This document shows positions 17,196 to 25,705 of a DNA stretch of 64,000 nucleotides, piece after piece. The stretch is taken from positions 855,331 to 919,330 of the forward strand of contig JAJVIC010000002.1 of assembly GCA_022072225.1 (NCBI GenBank). The letters run 5' to 3'. How positions within the stretch are numbered: the stretch's first letter is position 1; each line of letters begins with the position of its first letter. Under the pieces are notes generated by a model. That model saw nothing but the letters and a program-made list of their open reading frames with translations, searched no databases and was not told the DNA's origin. The translations under genes were made by a program, and so were the position numbers. This DNA is from Bacteroidia bacterium. Its GTDB lineage: Bacteria > Bacteroidota > Bacteroidia > SXHM01.

Positions 17196-19877
17196 TTAAC
17201 GAACCACTATTTTTCCTCTTGCTTCTCCGGCACTTCTGCCGGCTGATTTAATGCTGCGCAATTCGTAGAAATACATTCCTGCGGTCAGGTTCTTTTTTTC
17301 AATAATAACCCTTCCTGTAAGGATATTGCTGTAGCTCTGAACTACCCTGCCCTGTACATCCAGGATGGCAAGCACGTAGTTTTCGTTGGCGGTATTATTG
17401 AATTCAAGAACAGCGGCATCACTAAAAGGGTTTGGATAAACAGTTACATTTAGCTGTTGCTCAGCATCGGCAATACTGTTGGTGTTACTTGAGTCGTGTT
17501 CAATAATTTCTACGCAATAATCTTCTGCCTCTCCATAATTAAATGGATTAGTACAGGCCTGTGCTGCACTGCTGAACTTCATGCTTACACGCATACGGGT
17601 GCTGCCCAGCGTTGCTGAAGCAGGAACGGTAAATGTTCCGGTTACAGCTGCTGTAGTAGTTCCTGAAGCATAAACGTTTTCGCCTGCATCACCAAAACTT
17701 CCGTTTTGGTTATAGTCAATCCATACACGAAAAACTTCATTAAACGCCTGACCGGGAAAACCGGGTGTAAGAATAATGTTATAAATCTGGTTTCTGCCTA
17801 AAACAGTTGATTGGTCAGTGTAATCACCATAACCATCATCTGAGCCTGAAGTATTGTCAATCTGGTTGAGTTCTACACCGGCTATCCATTCTTCGGTGGC
17901 ATCTTCGCCTTTTGTTTCGCAATAGGCAAGGTCGGTGCAGGCTCCGCAGCCCTGTGTGGTAAATGCCAGTATATCCGAGAAATCGGTTAAACCGGTATCG
18001 CAAACAGTTTGCACCCGAAACTGATAGTCTTTGCAAGGCTCCAGTCCGGTAAGCTCAAAAGTATTGTCGGTTATGTTACCGAAAACTGTCCAGGATGATG
18101 AACCTTCGATGCTGTATTCAACATTGTAAGATTCTGCTGCCAGCAAGTCACTCCATGTGAAAGTTGCAGAAGTATCGGTAGTAGCTGTGAGCGTTAACCC
18201 TTCAGGCGGAAGGCAGCAGCCGTCTGTGGTAAACACATGGCTCTGCGACCACTCACTGCTGTCGGTATCGCAAATTGCCATTACCTGAAACTCGTATTCG
18301 GTGCAGGCTGATAATCCTGTAACGGAATAGGGAGAGGTAACGCCATATACATCAGTCCAGATGTTGGTACCAACCGGGCGATAGTATAAATCAAAACCTG
18401 CAGTGCCCGGTGCGCTGTTCCAGGTAAAGGTTGCTCCGGTATCGCTTACGGCACTTGTATTGAGTGAAAAAGGTGTAACGCATCCGCCTGCGCTGCAATT
18501 GCTGAGTAATTCGTTTACGGCATTGAATACATTCAGTCTTCCGCCTGTTACGGTAATGTTGTTAAGGCTTGCGTTGGCATCAACTCCATCTAAGATATAT
18601 TGTTTTATTTGCAGGGCTGCCGCTGCCGGATCTGCATAGGCCAATGCCATAAACGAAGCGCACTGCACAGAATACAGCAAACCTATTGTTCCCGCAACGT
18701 GTGGCGTAGCGCCTGATGTTCCTCCGAATGCACCATAACCATTTGGATATTCCGGTGTGTGTGTGCCTTCACCGGGAGCTCCCAAATCAATAGTGGTTAG
18801 GCCGTAACCTGCCTGAGTTACTTTCACATCATCGTTATTGGTATTGGTAACCGATATAAGCCAATTACTTGGACAGGCTGTTGGCAAATCGCCAAACACA
18901 TCTACATTCTGATTACCGTTAATGGTAGCACCTGCACTCAGAATTCCATAAGTTCCCAACGTATCATACATGGCGCACCATAGCGGTGAATCATCGGGCT
19001 GGCCGCCATCAATACCCCACGAGGAGTTTGTGGCTACCACAAAAGCGCCTTCGGTGCCACCGCTTTGGTTATACAGTTTGCGCATTACAAGAGGATAGGT
19101 ATAGGCTTCTACTGCCTGTGCTTCGTTGCCTCCGCCCACTACTATCATCAGTTTTACATTCCAGTTTACTCCGGTTACCCCTACTCCGTTATTTCCTTTT
19201 GCGCCTACAATACCGGCTACGGATGTTCCGTGGCCTCCGCCAAACTGTCCTCCGGTAATATCATCGGTGTTGTTATCGGCATTCCAGCCGCGGTAGTCAT
19301 CTTCGTAGCCATTGCCGTCATCGTCAGTATTATTGTTGGGTATTTCTGCATAGTTGAACCACATATTTCCTGCAAAATCGGGGTGGGTACCGCTGAGACC
19401 ATCGTCAACAACGCAGACTACGATGGTATCGCCAAATGCGGTGATACCGCCTGTGGTTATATCCCAGGCAAGGTCGGCATCTATATCGGCACCTGCGGTG
19501 CCGCTGCCCTGGCCGGTGTTTACATATTGCCATTGCTGATTAAACTGCGGGTCGTTGGGTACGGTAGAGCGATAATAGATATGGTGGTTTAGCTGAGCTT
19601 CATTTACTGAGGGATGAAATTTTACGGCATTTAATACGCGCTGCTGATTTACGCCTTCGTAAGTGTACTCTACCAGCCATATATTCATGGGCGGTGATAT
19701 AAATTTCTTTGCAGTGAGGTTGATGTTACTGCCTTCAAACTGCTGAAAACTGCGGGTCAGGGATTCTATGTTCTTTCCTGATTTTAACTGAACAAGGAGC
19801 TGGCCGTTGACGAAGGGCTGGGCGAAAGATATGTAAGAGGTAATAAGTAATAAGTAAGAGGTAATAAATAGACGCAT
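17196..19877 (-). CDS. T9SS-secreted subtilisin-like (S8) protease with FN3 and GEVED domains
   Basis: 893 residues. The signal peptide (MRLFITSYLLLITSYISFAQ) is followed by an inhibitor-like prodomain and an S8 peptidase domain with triad D158 (VVDDG), H216 (GGGHGTSVAG) and S388 (GGTSGATPH). Two fibronectin type III repeats lie at about 465-645, each introduced by a CxxP-type cysteine motif. A GEVED domain follows (FRVWIDYNQNGSF through FNYGEAEDYC), then a type A T9SS sorting domain (VYPNPFSD through GMYFYEL). It should be exported across the outer membrane and anchored or released. Oddly, its signal peptide is coded by the GTAATAAGTAAT low-complexity repeat that fills the upstream gap. Convergent with the receiver gene. 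Confidence 0.92.
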   Translation of the reverse strand: MRLFITSYLLLITSYISFAQPFVNGQLLVQLKSGKNIESLTRSFQQFEGSNINLTAKKFISPPMNIWLVEYTYEGVNQQRVLNAVKFHPSVNEAQLNHHIYYRSTVPNDPQFNQQWQYVNTGQGSGTAGADIDADLAWDITTGGITAFGDTIVVCVVDDGLSGTHPDFAGNMWFNYAEIPNNNTDDDGNGYEDDYRGWNADNNTDDITGGQFGGGHGTSVAGIVGAKGNNGVGVTGVNWNVKLMIVVGGGNEAQAVEAYTYPLVMRKLYNQSGGTEGAFVVATNSSWGIDGGQPDDSPLWCAMYDTLGTYGILSAGATINGNQNVDVFGDLPTACPSNWLISVTNTNNDDVKVTQAGYGLTTIDLGAPGEGTHTPEYPNGYGAFGGTSGATPHVAGTIGLLYSVQCASFMALAYADPAAAALQIKQYILDGVDANASLNNITVTGGRLNVFNAVNELLSNCSAGGCVTPFSLNTSAVSDTGATFTWNSAPGTAGFDLYYRPVGTNIWTDVYGVTSPYSVTGLSACTEYEFQVMAICDTDSSEWSQSHVFTTDGCCLPPEGLTLTATTDTSATFTWSDLLAAESYNVEYSIEGSSSWTVFGNITDNTFELTGLEPCKDYQFRVQTVCDTGLTDFSDILAFTTQGCGACTDLAYCETKGEDATEEWIAGVELNQIDNTSGSDDGYGDYTDQSTVLGRNQIYNIILTPGFPGQAFNEVFRVWIDYNQNGSFGDAGENVYASGTTTAAVTGTFTVPASATLGSTRMRVSMKFSSAAQACTNPFNYGEAEDYCVEIIEHDSSNTNSIADAEQQLNVTVYPNPFSDAAVLEFNNTANENYVLAILDVQGRVVQSYSNILTGRVIIEKKNLTAGMYFYELRSIKSAGRSAGEARGKIVVR

Positions 19878-19957
19878 AGTTTTATGTAATAGGTAAAATG
19901 TAATAAGTAACAGGTAATAACAGCCGAGCCAATATTACATATTACATTTTACATGTT
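19820..19957. repeat. GTAATAAGTAAT word repeat running into the protease signal peptide
   Basis: Overlapping words GTAATAAGTAATA, GTAAGAGGTAATA and GTAATAGGTAAAATG fill the gap; the end (ATTACATATTACATTTTAC) is the complement of earlier words, so the block can fold into a hairpin. Its downstream part codes for residues about 4-16 of the subtilase. Same word family as 20262-20411 and 26764-26842. Confidence 0.8.
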
Positions 19958-19967
19958 AAATTGTTTT

Positions 19968-20258
19968 TCAAAGCAATACAACTTCTTCAATTATTTGTTT
20001 GCCCACTTCTTCGTTCATAAGGCTTATGATTTTCTCTTTCTCGAAACTCAGAGTTTGGCGGGCTGCCGAAGAATTGAGGTGTATAAACAGTTTCTTTTTG
20101 CTGATGTAAACGCGGGTGGTGTGTTTGGCTATGGTTTTGCCCATTACCTTTTCCCAGGATGCTATGAGTTTGGTTTCGTCCAGCTTTTGTTGCAGGCCAA
20201 AGACGCGTAGCATTTCGCTGATGGCTTCTCCGAGGGTTTGCTGGTTGTTGCGTTTCAT
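19968..20258 (-). CDS. DUF721 (DciA-like) protein
   Basis: 96 residues, starting MKRNNQQTLGEAISEMLRVF. The DUF721 core is visible: LIASWEKVMGKTIAKHTTRV then KKLFIHLNSSAARQTLSFEK and a C-terminal hydrophobic strand-helix. DUF721 includes DciA, the loader that delivers the replicative helicase DnaB in bacteria without DnaC; short versions beside recF are common in Bacteroidota. It follows recF on the same strand, separated by a 133-base word-repeat hairpin, consistent with a replication/repair pair. Confidence 0.85.
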   Translation of the reverse strand: MKRNNQQTLGEAISEMLRVFGLQQKLDETKLIASWEKVMGKTIAKHTTRVYISKKKLFIHLNSSAARQTLSFEKEKIISLMNEEVGKQIIEEVVLL

Positions 20259-20261
20259 TTT

Positions 20262-20411
20262 AGCTATTTAATATGTAACAGGTAACAGGTAATACTATTT
20301 AATATGTAACAGGTAACAGGTAATATTTTGTTGGCAGCTGTGTTACTTATTACTTATTACATATTACTTATTACCTATTACCTATTACCTATTACATATT
20401 ACTTATTACTT
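20262..20411. repeat. GTAACAGGTAATA word repeat, hairpin-forming
   Basis: Two copies of ATTTAATATGTAACAGGTAA, followed by a long run of the complementary words ATTACTTATTAC and ATTACCTATTAC. The block can fold back on itself over more than 40 bases. It sits between recF and the DUF721 gene and covers the last bases of recF. Confidence 0.8.
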
Positions 20412-21498
20412 CCCCTTTATCCACTTCAAATATCTTCACATTCCGGTCGCTGTTAATGAATATGTTTTTCAGGCGGTCGGTGTGGGTGTCGGTTATGAAT
20501 ACTTGTCCGAAGTTTTGGTTGCTTACTTTTTCAATGAGGCGGGTTATTCGGGTTTGGTCCAGTTTGTCGAATATATCATCGAGCAGCAAGAGGGGTGGGT
20601 AGCCTTTTACTTGTTTCATAAAATCGAATTCGGCTAATTTCAGGGCTACGAGAAATGATTTTTGCTGGCCCTGCGAACCAAAGCGTTTTACGGGGTATTG
20701 GTTTATCTGAAAGTTTAAATCGTCTTTGTGTATGCCCACGGTGGTGTATTGCAGTATGCGGTCGCGGTTAAATGCGTTGCGCAATTGTTCAGCAAAGTTA
20801 CCTTTTTCCAATTGGGATTCATAGTTAATGGCTACTTCTTCGGCCTGGCCCGACAGGTAGCTGTAGTAGTGGCTGAACGAAGAAAGGGTGTTTTCAATAA
20901 ATTCTCTGCGTTTTTCAAATAGCTGGAGGCCGAAGCGGACTAATTGGTTGTCCCATATCTCGAATTGCTCGTAGTCTATGGTGGTTTGGGCTGCGGTGGC
21001 TTTTAACAAAGCATTGCGCTGGCTGAGTGCATTGTTGTAGTTAATGAGGTTATAGAGGTATTCGCGGTTGTATTGCGATACTACGGAGTCTATAAATTTT
21101 CTGCGTACTTCGCTGCCTCCGGTAACCAGTTCGGTATCGGCCGGTGATACCATTACGATGGGTATAAGGCCTATGTGTTCGGCAAGGCGGGGGTATTCTT
21201 TTTTGTTGCGCTTAAATTGTTTTTTGGTGTTGCGCTTTTGTCCGCAATAGATGTGTTCTTCTTCTCCGTTAATCTGAAATTTGCCTTCTGCTACAAAGAA
21301 GGCTTCATCGTGGCGTATGTTCTGGCTGTCAACGGGGTTGAAATAGCTTTTGCACATGGCCAGGTAGTGTATGGCATCCAGGAGGCCTGTTTTGCCGGCT
21401 CCGTTGTTGCCGGTAAAGCAGTTTACCTGGGGCGAAAACTGCAGGTCAGCCTGGGCAATGTTGCGGAAGTTGATGAGGGAAAGGGTTTGGAGATACAC
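20392..21498 (-). CDS. recF: DNA replication and repair protein RecF
   Basis: 368 residues from a GTG start (VYLQTLSLINFRNI), chosen because a TAACTTTG promoter lies only 8 bases upstream. The SMC-like ATPase has Walker A GNNGAGKT at 30-37, the RecF pattern VSPADTELVTGGSEVRRKFID around 117-137, and the C-terminal signature GSQGQQKSFLVALKLAEF followed by Walker B LLLLDDIFDKLD. RecF binds gapped DNA and loads RecA with RecO and RecR. The end of the gene lies in a GTAATA-word repeat, which may have replaced the native C-terminus. Confidence 0.95.
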   Translation of the reverse strand: MYLQTLSLINFRNIAQADLQFSPQVNCFTGNNGAGKTGLLDAIHYLAMCKSYFNPVDSQNIRHDEAFFVAEGKFQINGEEEHIYCGQKRNTKKQFKRNKKEYPRLAEHIGLIPIVMVSPADTELVTGGSEVRRKFIDSVVSQYNREYLYNLINYNNALSQRNALLKATAAQTTIDYEQFEIWDNQLVRFGLQLFEKRREFIENTLSSFSHYYSYLSGQAEEVAINYESQLEKGNFAEQLRNAFNRDRILQYTTVGIHKDDLNFQINQYPVKRFGSQGQQKSFLVALKLAEFDFMKQVKGYPPLLLLDDIFDKLDQTRITRLIEKVSNQNFGQVFITDTHTDRLKNIFINSDRNVKIFEVDKGEVISNM

Positions 21499-21505
21499 GG
21501 GTGGG

Positions 21506-21513
21506 CAAAGTTA
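21506..21513 (-). promoter_or_regulatory. Bacteroidota -7 promoter TAACTTTG for recF
   Basis: A perfect TAnnTTTG match on the minus strand, 8 bases before the recF GTG, again predicting a nearly leaderless message. Confidence 0.6.
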
Positions 21514-21567
21514 TAAATTGATAATTAGTTTTTGGAATAATAAAGTAAATGGCAAAATACATTTTGA

Positions 21568-21650
21568 ACCACATAGGCACATAGAACACATTAGAAAAGC
21601 ATCCGCCTCAGGCGGATGAAAGCACTCTGTTTCCTATGTGCCTATGTGGT
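21568..21650. repeat. 17-bp inverted repeat with a palindrome nested in its loop
   Basis: ACCACATAGGCACATAG (21568-21584) is exactly complementary to 21634-21650. The loop contains a second palindrome, ATCCGCCTCAGGCGGAT (21601-21617), whose core also occurs at 7690-7704. Similar nested hairpins are at 52.4 and 58.5 kb. No gene is visible here. Confidence 0.85.
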
Positions 21651-21708
21651 AAAGAAAACTCGTGCCAACATCTTAATAATTCCGTTAGTTTTTACCCTAA
21701 AAAAGCAA

Positions 21709-21737
21709 AGCCCCCCGCTTAACCAAGGCGGAGGGCT
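21709..21737 (-). terminator. GC-rich hairpin, terminator for the 21961-22902 gene
   Basis: AGCCCCCCGC pairs with GCGGAGGGCT (one mismatch) and, read on the minus strand, is followed by TTTGCTTTTTT. If it ends the message of the upstream gene, the 21-bp array at 21807-21957 is transcribed as that gene's 3' untranslated region. Confidence 0.6.
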
Positions 21738-21806
21738 TGCTCATCCAATTAACCCGTTTGCGAAATACCTTATCAAAACACAAACGGGGCAGTTGGGCGT
21801 GTTTTA

Positions 21807-21957
21807 GACCATTTTATTCATAATTCTGTCAAGATTATTGGCTTTTTTGCTACCGATATCCATTATTCTGCTACCGTTTTTGAATATTTTACTACCGATA
21901 TCTATTGTTTTGCTACCGATACCAATTGTTTTGCTACCGTTTTTGAATTTTACACAT
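21807..21957 (-). repeat. 21-bp tandem repeat array after a hypothetical gene
   Basis: GCTACCG (or ACTACCG) recurs at 21849, 21870, 21891, 21912 and 21933, exactly 21 bases apart; weaker units extend to about 21810. Two unit types alternate (GCTACCGATATCCATTATTCT and GCTACCGTTTTTGAATATTTT). The array begins 3 bases after the stop of the gene at 21961 and ends before a terminator, so it is probably a transcribed 3' region. Its sequence is unrelated to the arrays at 0.35 and 59.4 kb, but the period is the same. Confidence 0.9.
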
Positions 21958-21960
21958 TGA

Positions 21961-22902
21961 TTAGCGGCTTCGGAGAGCAGAAAATACAGCAGTAGTAGTT
22001 GTTGAAGGATTTACCACAGTAATTACACTATAACCTTTAGCAATACCATACATTTCACCGGGAGGCACAATAACCGGACTACCTGATACCGAAGCGCCCT
22101 TGTAAATATGAATAGCCACTGTGCCAATATTCTTTAAAGTTCCCCCAATAATTAGACTTGGAACTTTAAGCTGACTGCTCAACTTCACCTTACTCACCAC
22201 CTGCTTAGGCGCCCTCGGGCTATCATCCACCACAAAGCCCCAGTTGCCCAGCTCCTTGGGGTTGTTGTTATACAAACCCATTAAAAAACCGCCAATACTG
22301 CGCACATGCTCCACCACCGGAAGCCACACATTGTTGCGGTCCTCCGTAGCATCCTCGGCATCTTTAGCCAGTTGCTTGGCCTGCTCATGAAAGCCGCGCG
22401 CATCAGTAACCGCCACCATGTCATCGGTAATACTATAATTGTGCAGCGCAAGATAAGGGTTCAAAGGATTAGAAGCCGCAGGAACGGAAGCATACTTAAC
22501 ACTGAAAGCCTCCATAATCTCGGTGCGCAGCCCAAACTCGGTGGGGTAATTAATGCGCCCCGTAGCCGTAACGGGCAAGCCCCAGTTACCCAACTCACTG
22601 GTTACGGGCTTGTAAAACTTTTTCAGAAACTGCGCATAATCACGCAGATGACCAAAAACAGGGTCAAACTTAAGGTCACGCTTTTGAGTAAAATTTTCGG
22701 CCTGCTTGCTCTTCTCAGAGCGCGTTTGGTCAAAGGCAGTGGCGCTGTCCTTTGCCGTGTTGTCGGCCACCAGGTCAATACCCTGAGCCGCAAGAAAGGC
22801 ACCTATAACAGCCGCTCCCGTAGCGGTGTCGGCCTTAGCCTTTACATTGTTAAACAACAGTTTTTGCGAGAGGAAATCCTCCGGTAGAATTAATCTTGCC
22901 AT
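21961..22902 (-). CDS. Hypothetical protein associated with a 21-bp array
   Basis: 313 residues, no signal peptide. Residues 1-225 are helical and contain an internal repeat: GNWGLPVTATGRINYPTEF near 113 and GNWGFVVDDSPRAPKQVV near 215 both follow K-[PE]-x-ELGNWG. Residues about 230-313 are beta-rich (LIIGGTLKNIGTVAIHIYKG, VPPGEMYGIAKG), like a small beta-sandwich. The two-part plan resembles the hypothetical at 8098. Family not recognised. The stop is followed at once by the 21-bp array and then a terminator, so gene and array form one transcript. Confidence 0.7.
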   Translation of the reverse strand: MARLILPEDFLSQKLLFNNVKAKADTATGAAVIGAFLAAQGIDLVADNTAKDSATAFDQTRSEKSKQAENFTQKRDLKFDPVFGHLRDYAQFLKKFYKPVTSELGNWGLPVTATGRINYPTEFGLRTEIMEAFSVKYASVPAASNPLNPYLALHNYSITDDMVAVTDARGFHEQAKQLAKDAEDATEDRNNVWLPVVEHVRSIGGFLMGLYNNNPKELGNWGFVVDDSPRAPKQVVSKVKLSSQLKVPSLIIGGTLKNIGTVAIHIYKGASVSGSPVIVPPGEMYGIAKGYSVITVVNPSTTTTAVFSALRSR

Positions 22903-23085
22903 GATGTTTTTAGTTTAAAGGGTTAGTAATTCTGTTTCGTAAATACTTTGTTATTAAAGGTTTATAAATGAAAATAATCAGCTAACGCAAATTTTATAAA
23001 AAAATAAATACGAGTCTATAGTTGCAGGAAAAAATTTACCTTTCCCTGAAACCACCTCCGCCATTAAAGCGGGAAAACAAAAAAC

Positions 23086-24510
23086 CTACCTGATTTTATT
23101 AAACACCCCTTCCTGTTTCATCAGGGCCTCAATCTCATCGGCCTTGCGGGGAGCAAGCGCTGAAAGATTTTCGGGCTGTCCATCGGTAATAAGAATATCG
23201 TCTTCAATGCGCACACCAATGTTCCACCACTTGGGGTCGCAATCACTTCCTTCGGGAATATAAATACCTGGTTCTACGGTAATAACATTGTTTACCTTAA
23301 GTACATCATACAGTCCCGCATCGTGAACATCCAGGCCCAGGTAATGCGAAGTACCGTGCATAAAATACTTGCGGTATTCGGCAGCTTCTTTAATAATACC
23401 AAGAGCAAGAAGCCTGTCCTGAATAACCTTAACCGCAGCCTGATGGGGCGCCATAAACGGCTTACCCTTCAGGCATTTTTGTATGCCGGCCTCCTGCGCC
23501 TCCAGTACAATATCATAAATAGCCCTTTGCTCGGGCGAAAACTTTCCATTGATTGGGATGGTGCGCGTAACATCGGCCGTGTAGCCATGATACTCTGCAC
23601 CAATGTCCGAAACCAGTAATTCAGGATTATCCAGATGCTTGCGGTTGGTGGTATAGTGCAACACACACGAATTTTCGCCACTGCCCAGTATGGAAGGAAA
23701 TCCCACATCCTCGGCACCTTTTACTTTAAAGAAAAACTCCACAATAGCCTCACTCTGATATTCGGTCATTCCGGGTTCCAGCGCTTTCATCAGTTCAATC
23801 TCGGCTTCGCAGGTCATGGTTATGGCCTTGCGCAGCAATACCAGCTCCTCCTGCAGCTTAATCTCGCGCAGGCTGGCCATCATTACCTCCAGCCCCGCCA
23901 CATCGGGCGAGGCGCGTTGCGTGTTCTTCTGGAACGCTTGTATCAAATCATACAAATCACCATTCTCACCGGCTTCATCACGCACATCGTTAAACAATTT
24001 GCTGTTAAACACCTTGTCAAACTTGCCAAAGTCAATACCCGACTTATGAAAATCATCGTTTACCAGAGCCGGTTTAATGCCTAATTGTTTTTCTACTCCA
24101 TCGGTACCCAGCCTTCGGCCTGTCCACACTTCACTTGACGGATTCCGGTTTTGCACAAAAATCATTTCGGTGTTACCATCGGCAAACTTTTGCTTTTCTT
24201 TAAAAATAACCAATACCGCATTCGGTTCTGTTAAACCTGTCAGATAATAAAAATCCGGATCCTGATGGTATTCATAATCCACATCATTGGCCCTGTTGCG
24301 CACCGGGGCTGCAAAAAATACCGCCACCGAACCTTCTGGCATCAACGCACGCAAAGCCTCTCTGCGGCCCTTGTGAAAGTCTTTGTTCAGCAAATCATCA
24401 TCATAGCGGCTGGGGCGGTGTTCACCTATCAACCCGGGAATAACCGTCTCCTGCGCTGCGGCCGCTGATACAATACCAAAAGAAAGAAAAAATGCGAGTT
24501 TGATTTTCAT
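23086..24510 (-). CDS. Exported aminopeptidase P family (M24) Xaa-Pro peptidase
   Basis: 474 residues from ATG at 24510. The signal peptide is MKIKLAFFLSFGIVSAAAAQ. The N-terminal aminopeptidase P domain (RREALRALMPEGSVAVFFAA, YEYHQDPDFYYLTGLTEPNA) and the C-terminal pita-bread domain carry the dinuclear-metal ligands: VSDIGAEYHGYTADVTRTIP (two Asp), HGTSHYLGLDVHD (His), EPGIYIPEG (Glu) and GVRIEDDILIT (Glu). It removes N-terminal residues preceding proline. An upstream in-frame ATG (24531) lies inside the rpmB terminator hairpin and would spoil the signal peptide, so it was not used. Confidence 0.9.
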   Translation of the reverse strand: MKIKLAFFLSFGIVSAAAAQETVIPGLIGEHRPSRYDDDLLNKDFHKGRREALRALMPEGSVAVFFAAPVRNRANDVDYEYHQDPDFYYLTGLTEPNAVLVIFKEKQKFADGNTEMIFVQNRNPSSEVWTGRRLGTDGVEKQLGIKPALVNDDFHKSGIDFGKFDKVFNSKLFNDVRDEAGENGDLYDLIQAFQKNTQRASPDVAGLEVMMASLREIKLQEELVLLRKAITMTCEAEIELMKALEPGMTEYQSEAIVEFFFKVKGAEDVGFPSILGSGENSCVLHYTTNRKHLDNPELLVSDIGAEYHGYTADVTRTIPINGKFSPEQRAIYDIVLEAQEAGIQKCLKGKPFMAPHQAAVKVIQDRLLALGIIKEAAEYRKYFMHGTSHYLGLDVHDAGLYDVLKVNNVITVEPGIYIPEGSDCDPKWWNIGVRIEDDILITDGQPENLSALAPRKADEIEALMKQEGVFNKIR

Positions 24511-24516
24511 AAATAA

Positions 24517-24552
24517 AACAGGCGTTGCCATGCAAAGATAGCAACGCCTGTT
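24517..24552 (-). terminator. Hairpin terminator of rpmB
   Basis: AACAGGCGTTGC and its exact complement GCAACGCCTGTT (12 bp each) flank a 12-base loop. It follows rpmB on the minus strand and precedes the aminopeptidase P start. Confidence 0.7.
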
Positions 24553-24573
24553 ATATGCAGATGTTAAATTGTG

Positions 24574-24813
24574 TTATTTGGTGGTATACCCTTTCTCTCT
24601 TGCTTCCTGAAGGCAGGCGTAAATGCCTTTTTTAGTAACGTTTTTAAGCGCAGATGTTGAGATTTTAAGCGTTACAGATTTGTTCTCTTCCGGAACAAAA
24701 AAAGTCTTTTTCAACAGGTTGGGATAAAACTTCTTCTTGGTTTTAATGTTAGAGTGAGAAACTTTATGACCTGTTACGGCTTTTTTACCGGTTAATTCGC
24801 AAACTTTTGACAT
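24574..24813 (-). CDS. rpmB: 50S ribosomal protein L28
   Basis: 79 residues, the normal L28 length. It opens MSKVCELTGKKAVTGHKVSH, with NIKTKKKFYPNLLKKTFF and the C-terminal ISTSALKNVTKKGIY, all typical of bacterial L28 of the large ribosomal subunit. The zinc-ribbon cysteine pairs of some L28 proteins are absent (only C5). A TATATTTG promoter lies about 30 bases upstream. It is not followed by rpmG here; a hairpin ends the unit. Confidence 0.97.
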   Translation of the reverse strand: MSKVCELTGKKAVTGHKVSHSNIKTKKKFYPNLLKKTFFVPEENKSVTLKISTSALKNVTKKGIYACLQEAREKGYTTK

Positions 24814-24843
24814 GATTTCCTATCGTTTTTTTATTTGGGGCTG

Positions 24844-24851
24844 CAAATATA
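24844..24851 (-). promoter_or_regulatory. Bacteroidota -7 promoter TATATTTG for rpmB
   Basis: A perfect TAnnTTTG match on the minus strand, 31 bases before the rpmB ATG, within the divergent gap to the MbnP-like gene. Confidence 0.65.
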
Positions 24852-24875
24852 GAATTAATTCCAAAATAAAAACAA

Positions 24876-24883
24876 TACTTTTG
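24876..24883 (+). promoter_or_regulatory. Bacteroidota -7 promoter TACTTTTG for the MbnP-like gene
   Basis: A perfect TAnnTTTG match 21 bases before the ATG at 24905, facing away from the rpmB promoter. Confidence 0.65.
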
Positions 24884-24904
24884 TAATTCATTTTTCCTTC
24901 ACCC

Positions 24905-25705
24905 ATGAAAATTTCCAATTACCTCTTACTTGCCTCCGGTGCAATGCTTACATTCCTCTTTTCTTCATGCAAAGAACAGGGCTGTACCGACCCTGAGGCT
25001 ATAAACTACAACAGCAATGCCGATGATGACGATGGTTCGTGTACCTATTACAACGAAACCGACCTTAGTTTACATCTTTACCCAATGGCAGGAAACAATG
25101 CGCTTGTATATAATCAGGAGTTTAGCGTAAACGGCCGCAAACTCAAATTTACCCGTGCCCAGTTCTATATCTCCAACATAAAACTCAGAAAGGCAGACAA
25201 CAGCACTTTCGCCCCCGAAATGCCTTACATATTGTTTCAGTCGCTTGCCAACGACTATAACAACGGCATGGTTGACACCGGAAACTACGCTTTCTTGGAC
25301 CTCTCGGTTGGTGTTGACTCAATAGCCAATCATGGCGATCCTGCTCAATGGAGTACAACCCACCCATTATACATTGGCAGCGAGTACAGCACTTACTGGA
25401 CCTGGTCACAGGGTTATGTATTTATTCGCCTCGAAGGATATGTTGACTCATCGCCTGCCGGAAACGGCAATGCTGATGCCGGCTTTGCTTATCACGTGGG
25501 CAATGACGAGTTTCTCAGAAATGTGAGTATCCCGATCAGCAAAAACCTGCAAGGCGCAACAAGCATTATTGAACTGAATATTGACTTTGCTAAAATGCTG
25601 GAAGATGTTGATTTTACTACTGAACTGGAAACACACAGCACCAACAATAAGCCTCTTGCCGAAAAAATAGCAAATAAAACACCCGAGGCTATTACGCTGA
25701 GGTAA
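24905..25705 (+). CDS. MbnP-like lipoprotein
   Basis: 266 residues. The lipoprotein signal ends LFSSCKEQG, putting the lipidated cysteine at residue 23. A short GCTDPEAINYNSNADDDDGS motif follows, a calcium-binding-like repeat common on Bacteroidota surface proteins. Residues about 50-260 match the MbnP family: LHLYPMAGNNALVYNQEFSV, LKFTRAQFYISNIKL, TYWTWSQGYVFIRLEGY. MbnP-type proteins are linked to copper handling; that role is an inference here, as no partner (such as a MbnH/MauG-like di-heme protein) is adjacent. Single gene with its own promoter. Confidence 0.8.
   Translation: MKISNYLLLASGAMLTFLFSSCKEQGCTDPEAINYNSNADDDDGSCTYYNETDLSLHLYPMAGNNALVYNQEFSVNGRKLKFTRAQFYISNIKLRKADNSTFAPEMPYILFQSLANDYNNGMVDTGNYAFLDLSVGVDSIANHGDPAQWSTTHPLYIGSEYSTYWTWSQGYVFIRLEGYVDSSPAGNGNADAGFAYHVGNDEFLRNVSIPISKNLQGATSIIELNIDFAKMLEDVDFTTELETHSTNNKPLAEKIANKTPEAITLR

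Noticed and set aside
21616..21807. 63-residue plus-strand frame
   Set aside because: It lies over hairpins and a terminator and has no family resemblance.
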